A stretch of DNA of 64,000 nt from NCBI RefSeq assembly GCF_003435815.1, contig NZ_QTUV01000002.1, positions 62,001 to 126,000 on the forward strand, in the 5' to 3' direction. Position numbers and translations under genes: made by a program. Numbering within the stretch: position 1 is the stretch's first letter; each line of letters begins with the position of its first letter. Origin of the DNA: Dorea sp. AM10-31. Lineage in GTDB: Bacteria > Bacillota > Clostridia > Lachnospirales > Lachnospiraceae. Shown piece by piece: positions 61,853-64,000 of the stretch. The notes under the pieces were generated by a model that did not search any database, was not told the origin of the DNA, and worked only from the letters and a program-made list of their open reading frames with translations.

Positions 61853-62212
61853 ATGAAGGGATGCGTTAGTACAGATCTTGGAATTATTACAATTGATCCT
61901 GAGGTTATTGCAAAATATGCCGGAACCGTTGCAGTAGAATGCTTTGGTATCGTTGGTATGGCTGCTGTTAATATGAAGGATGGTTTTGTACATTTGCTTA
62001 AAAGAGAGAGCCTGACACGTGGTATTCAGGTTCACATTTCTGATGACAATCACATCAGTCTTGATTTTCATGCGATCGTCGCATATGGTGTCAGTATCTC
62101 TGCAGTAACAGAGAACCTGATCAGCAATGTACAGTATAAAGTAGAAGAATTTTCAGGTATGCCGGTTGATAAGATCAATATCTATATCGAAGGTGTAAGA
62201 GTCATCGATTAG
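61853..62212 (+). CDS. Asp23/Gls24 family protein (YloU-like)
   Basis: A 119-residue protein of the Asp23 family. GIITIDPEVIAKYAGTVAVE near 10, CFGIVGMA, and VHISDDNHISLDFHAIVAYG near 63 are typical, as is the ending VDKINIYIEGVRVID. YloU-type members precede the FakA-like gene in most Firmicutes. Function in the envelope or stress response is not defined. ATG 61853 has GGAGG 7 bases upstream; an in-frame ATG at 61823 does not. Confidence 0.9.
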   Translation: MKGCVSTDLGIITIDPEVIAKYAGTVAVECFGIVGMAAVNMKDGFVHLLKRESLTRGIQVHISDDNHISLDFHAIVAYGVSISAVTENLISNVQYKVEEFSGMPVDKINIYIEGVRVID

Positions 62213-62231
62213 TTAAGGAGGAACATAAGAA

Positions 62232-63893
62232 GTGGCTACAAAGACAATTAATGTGGACATGCTTGCAAAGATGTTTCTTGCAGGTGCACAGAATATAGAG
62301 GCAAAGAAAGAATTTATCAATGAGCTGAATGTTTTTCCGGTTCCGGATGGAGACACAGGAACGAACATGTCACTGACAATTATGTCTGCAGCAAAGGAAG
62401 TAACAGCACTTGAGAATCCGGGTATGAAAGAGCTTGCAAAAGCAATCTCATCCGGTTCCCTGCGTGGCGCAAGAGGTAACTCCGGTGTTATCCTGTCACA
62501 GCTTTTAAGAGGATTTACCAAGTCAATCCGCGAAGAGAAAGAGATTGACGTGATCGCACTTGCAGCAGCATGCACAAGAGCGCGTGATACAGCTTATAAA
62601 GCAGTTATGAAGCCGAAGGAAGGAACAATTCTTACAGTTGCCAGCGGTATTGCTGAGAAGGCTTCTGAGCTGGCACAGGAGACAGATGATCTCGAAGAGT
62701 TCATCCCGGCAGTGATCGAACATGCAAAAGAAGTGCTTGCAAAGACTCCGGAGATGCTTCCGGTTCTTAAAGAAGCCGGCGTTGTAGATTCCGGCGGACA
62801 GGGACTTCTGGAAGTGATTTCAGGAGCATATGATGCATTCCTTGGAAAAGAAGTAGATTACAGTGCGATCCAGCCTGCCGGCGGTGTGACTGTAACGAAA
62901 GTGAATGCAGAAGATACGGCAGATATCAAGTTCGGATATTGTACAGAGTTCATTATCCTTACAGAGAAAGAATTTACAGAAGCAGATGAACATGATTTTA
63001 AAGCATATCTGTCATCCATCGGCGATTCTATCGTATGTGTTGCAGATGACGATGTTGTGAAGATCCATGTGCATACAAATGATCCGGGACTTGCGATTCA
63101 GAGAGCGTTGACTTACGGACAGCTTTCCCGCATGAAAATTGACAATATGCGCGAGGAGCATCAGGAAAAACTGATCCGTGATGCCGAGAAACTTGCGGCA
63201 GCACAGGAAGAAGAGAAGGCTAAAGAGCCTAGAAAACCAATGGGATTTATTACGGTATCAATTGGTGAAGGACTGAATTCCATTTTCAAAGAACTTGGAG
63301 CTGATTATATTATCGAAGGCGGTCAGACAATGAATCCGAGTACGGAAGATATGCTCAAGGCAATTGATGCAGTGAATGCAGACAGTGTATTTATCCTTCC
63401 GAACAATAAGAATATTGTCCTTGCTGCAAATCAGGCAAAAGCGCTTGTGGAAGATAAAGAGATCATTGTAATTCCGACAAAGACAGTACCACAGGGAATC
63501 ACAGCACTGATCAATTTTGTGCCGGACGCAGATGCGAAGAGCAACGAAGAGACGATGCTGGAAGAGATTAAGAATGTTAAGACCGGACAGATCACATATG
63601 CAGTCCGTGATACGAAGATTGATGAGAAAGAGATCCATGAAGGAGATATCATGGGAATCGGTGACAGCGGAATCCTTTCTGTTGGAACGGAAGTGGAGGC
63701 AACAGCGCTGGATATGCTGGAGCAGCTTGTAGATGATGATTCAGCACTGATCAGCCTGTATTATGGAGCTGATGTATCAGAAGAAGATGCAGATGCATTT
63801 ACAGAGAAAGTGACGGAGAAATATCCGGATGTAGACGTTGATGCGCAGTTTGGTGGACAGCCGATCTATTATTACGTATTGGCAGTTGAATAG
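62232..63893 (+). CDS. fakA: DAK2-domain protein, fatty acid kinase FakA-like (YloV)
   Basis: A 553-residue protein with an N-terminal DhaL-type kinase domain (FPVPDGDTGTNMSLT near 36; SLRGARGNSGVILSQLLRGF near 76), a middle domain, and a C-terminal DegV-like domain (GFITVSIGEGLNSIFKELGA near 337). FakA phosphorylates fatty acids held by DegV/FakB proteins, feeding phospholipid synthesis; two DegV genes are in this window. It starts with GTG 62232 behind AAGGAGG. Ends with a terminator; recG follows, as in other Firmicutes. Confidence 0.92.
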   Translation: MATKTINVDMLAKMFLAGAQNIEAKKEFINELNVFPVPDGDTGTNMSLTIMSAAKEVTALENPGMKELAKAISSGSLRGARGNSGVILSQLLRGFTKSIREEKEIDVIALAAACTRARDTAYKAVMKPKEGTILTVASGIAEKASELAQETDDLEEFIPAVIEHAKEVLAKTPEMLPVLKEAGVVDSGGQGLLEVISGAYDAFLGKEVDYSAIQPAGGVTVTKVNAEDTADIKFGYCTEFIILTEKEFTEADEHDFKAYLSSIGDSIVCVADDDVVKIHVHTNDPGLAIQRALTYGQLSRMKIDNMREEHQEKLIRDAEKLAAAQEEEKAKEPRKPMGFITVSIGEGLNSIFKELGADYIIEGGQTMNPSTEDMLKAIDAVNADSVFILPNNKNIVLAANQAKALVEDKEIIVIPTKTVPQGITALINFVPDADAKSNEETMLEEIKNVKTGQITYAVRDTKIDEKEIHEGDIMGIGDSGILSVGTEVEATALDMLEQLVDDDSALISLYYGADVSEEDADAFTEKVTEKYPDVDVDAQFGGQPIYYYVLAVE

Positions 63894-63907
63894 AAAAAAA
63901 GCAGGAT

Positions 63908-63936
63908 AAAAGGGGACTTTAAGCGGTCCCCTTTTT
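63908..63936 (+). terminator. Terminator after yloV
   Basis: AAAAGGGGAC (63908-63917) pairs with GTCCCCTTTT (63926-63935), with a final T-run. recG starts 30 bases later. Confidence 0.88.
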
Positions 63937-63965
63937 GTTATTGATGTTACTACGCAGGAGCAGTT

Positions 63966-64000
63966 ATGATCAAAGAAACAAGTATTAAAGAATTAAAAGG
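63966..64000 (+). CDS. recG: ATP-dependent DNA helicase RecG, start (partial)
   Basis: Only the first 11 codons are in the window (MIKETSIKELK and part of a glycine codon). AGGAG precedes the ATG. The call rests on the conserved yloU-yloV-recG order and on the sequence leading into the usual L-K-G-I/V-G motif of RecG; too short to prove. Confidence 0.6.
   Translation, partial: MIKETSIKELK

Overview
The window looks like core chromosome of a low-GC, spore-forming anaerobe of the class Clostridia, most likely a gut Lachnospiraceae of the Dorea / Mediterraneibacter / Blautia type. Three things support this: the gene orders (recA-recX-rny, Rrf2-nifS-nifU-mnmA, gap-pgk-tpiA-gpmI, ruvA-ruvB-zapA-U32 peptidase, yloU-yloV-recG), many sporulation genes (a GerA/SpoVAF-like protein, SpoIIM, SpoVB, GerW), and strong AGGAGG ribosome binding sites with TTGACA-17-TATAAT promoters. 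The species call is inference. I see no prophage, insertion sequence, CRISPR array or rRNA.

Layout. 1-5.4 kb: end of an ABC transporter, a dUTPase, a germination-receptor-like gene behind a sigma-G-like promoter, a DegV protein and a sodium-symporter-family transporter. 5.6-12.6 kb: a membrane-bound XRE regulator, scpA-scpB flanked by two DacF-type D,D-carboxypeptidases, a HAD phosphatase, a phosphoesterase and a YbaK protein. 12.6-19 kb: recA with LexA-type operators, recX, RNase Y, NUDIX hydrolase, spoIIM, and convergent spoVB. 19-23.1 kb: Fe-S/thiouridine operon (Rrf2 regulator, NifS, NifU, MnmA) and a PHP phosphatase. 23.1-29.3 kb: glycolytic block gap, pgk, tpiA, gpmI, then TraX-like and HAD genes. 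29.4-36.2 kb: a 1414-residue BadF/HgdC-type activase on the minus strand, a rhomboid-like zinc-ribbon protein and pyruvate kinase. 36.4-39.3 kb: TrmB regulator, lysA and a lipoprotein. 39.3-40.5 kb: a small XRE / OB-fold module beside tRNA-Leu(CAA). 40.6-49.7 kb: a B12-type radical SAM protein, two-subunit fumarase, YoaK, PolA, CoaE, WalJ-like hydrolase, the scar of a deleted ACT-UPF0210 gene pair, and a second DegV. 49.8-54 kb: an ApbE / NusG-II / Gx-transporter set, ruvAB, zapA. 54.3-64 kb: U32 peptidase, FtsW/RodA and a penicillin-binding protein encoded partly in overlapping frames, DUF2953-GerW, rpmB, Asp23-type protein, FakA-like kinase, start of recG.

How the genes fit together. Two DegV (FakB-like) proteins and a FakA-like kinase could form a fatty-acid kinase system. 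gap-pgk-tpiA-gpmI and pyk supply lower glycolysis without enolase. ScpAB, ZapA, RecA/RecX/RuvAB/PolA/RecG serve chromosome upkeep and division. The sporulation genes are scattered singly, and two carry promoter-like sequences matching sporulation sigma factors.

I did not find a clear-cut new defence or mobile system. The most distinctive items are the ACT/UPF0210 deletion scar, the arginine-rich dual-coding overlap between the FtsW/RodA and PBP genes, the tRNA-adjacent XRE/OB-fold module with clustered half-sites, the catalytically empty rhomboid with a zinc ribbon, and several palindromic or repeated promoter elements. All motif matches were made by eye; no searches were run.
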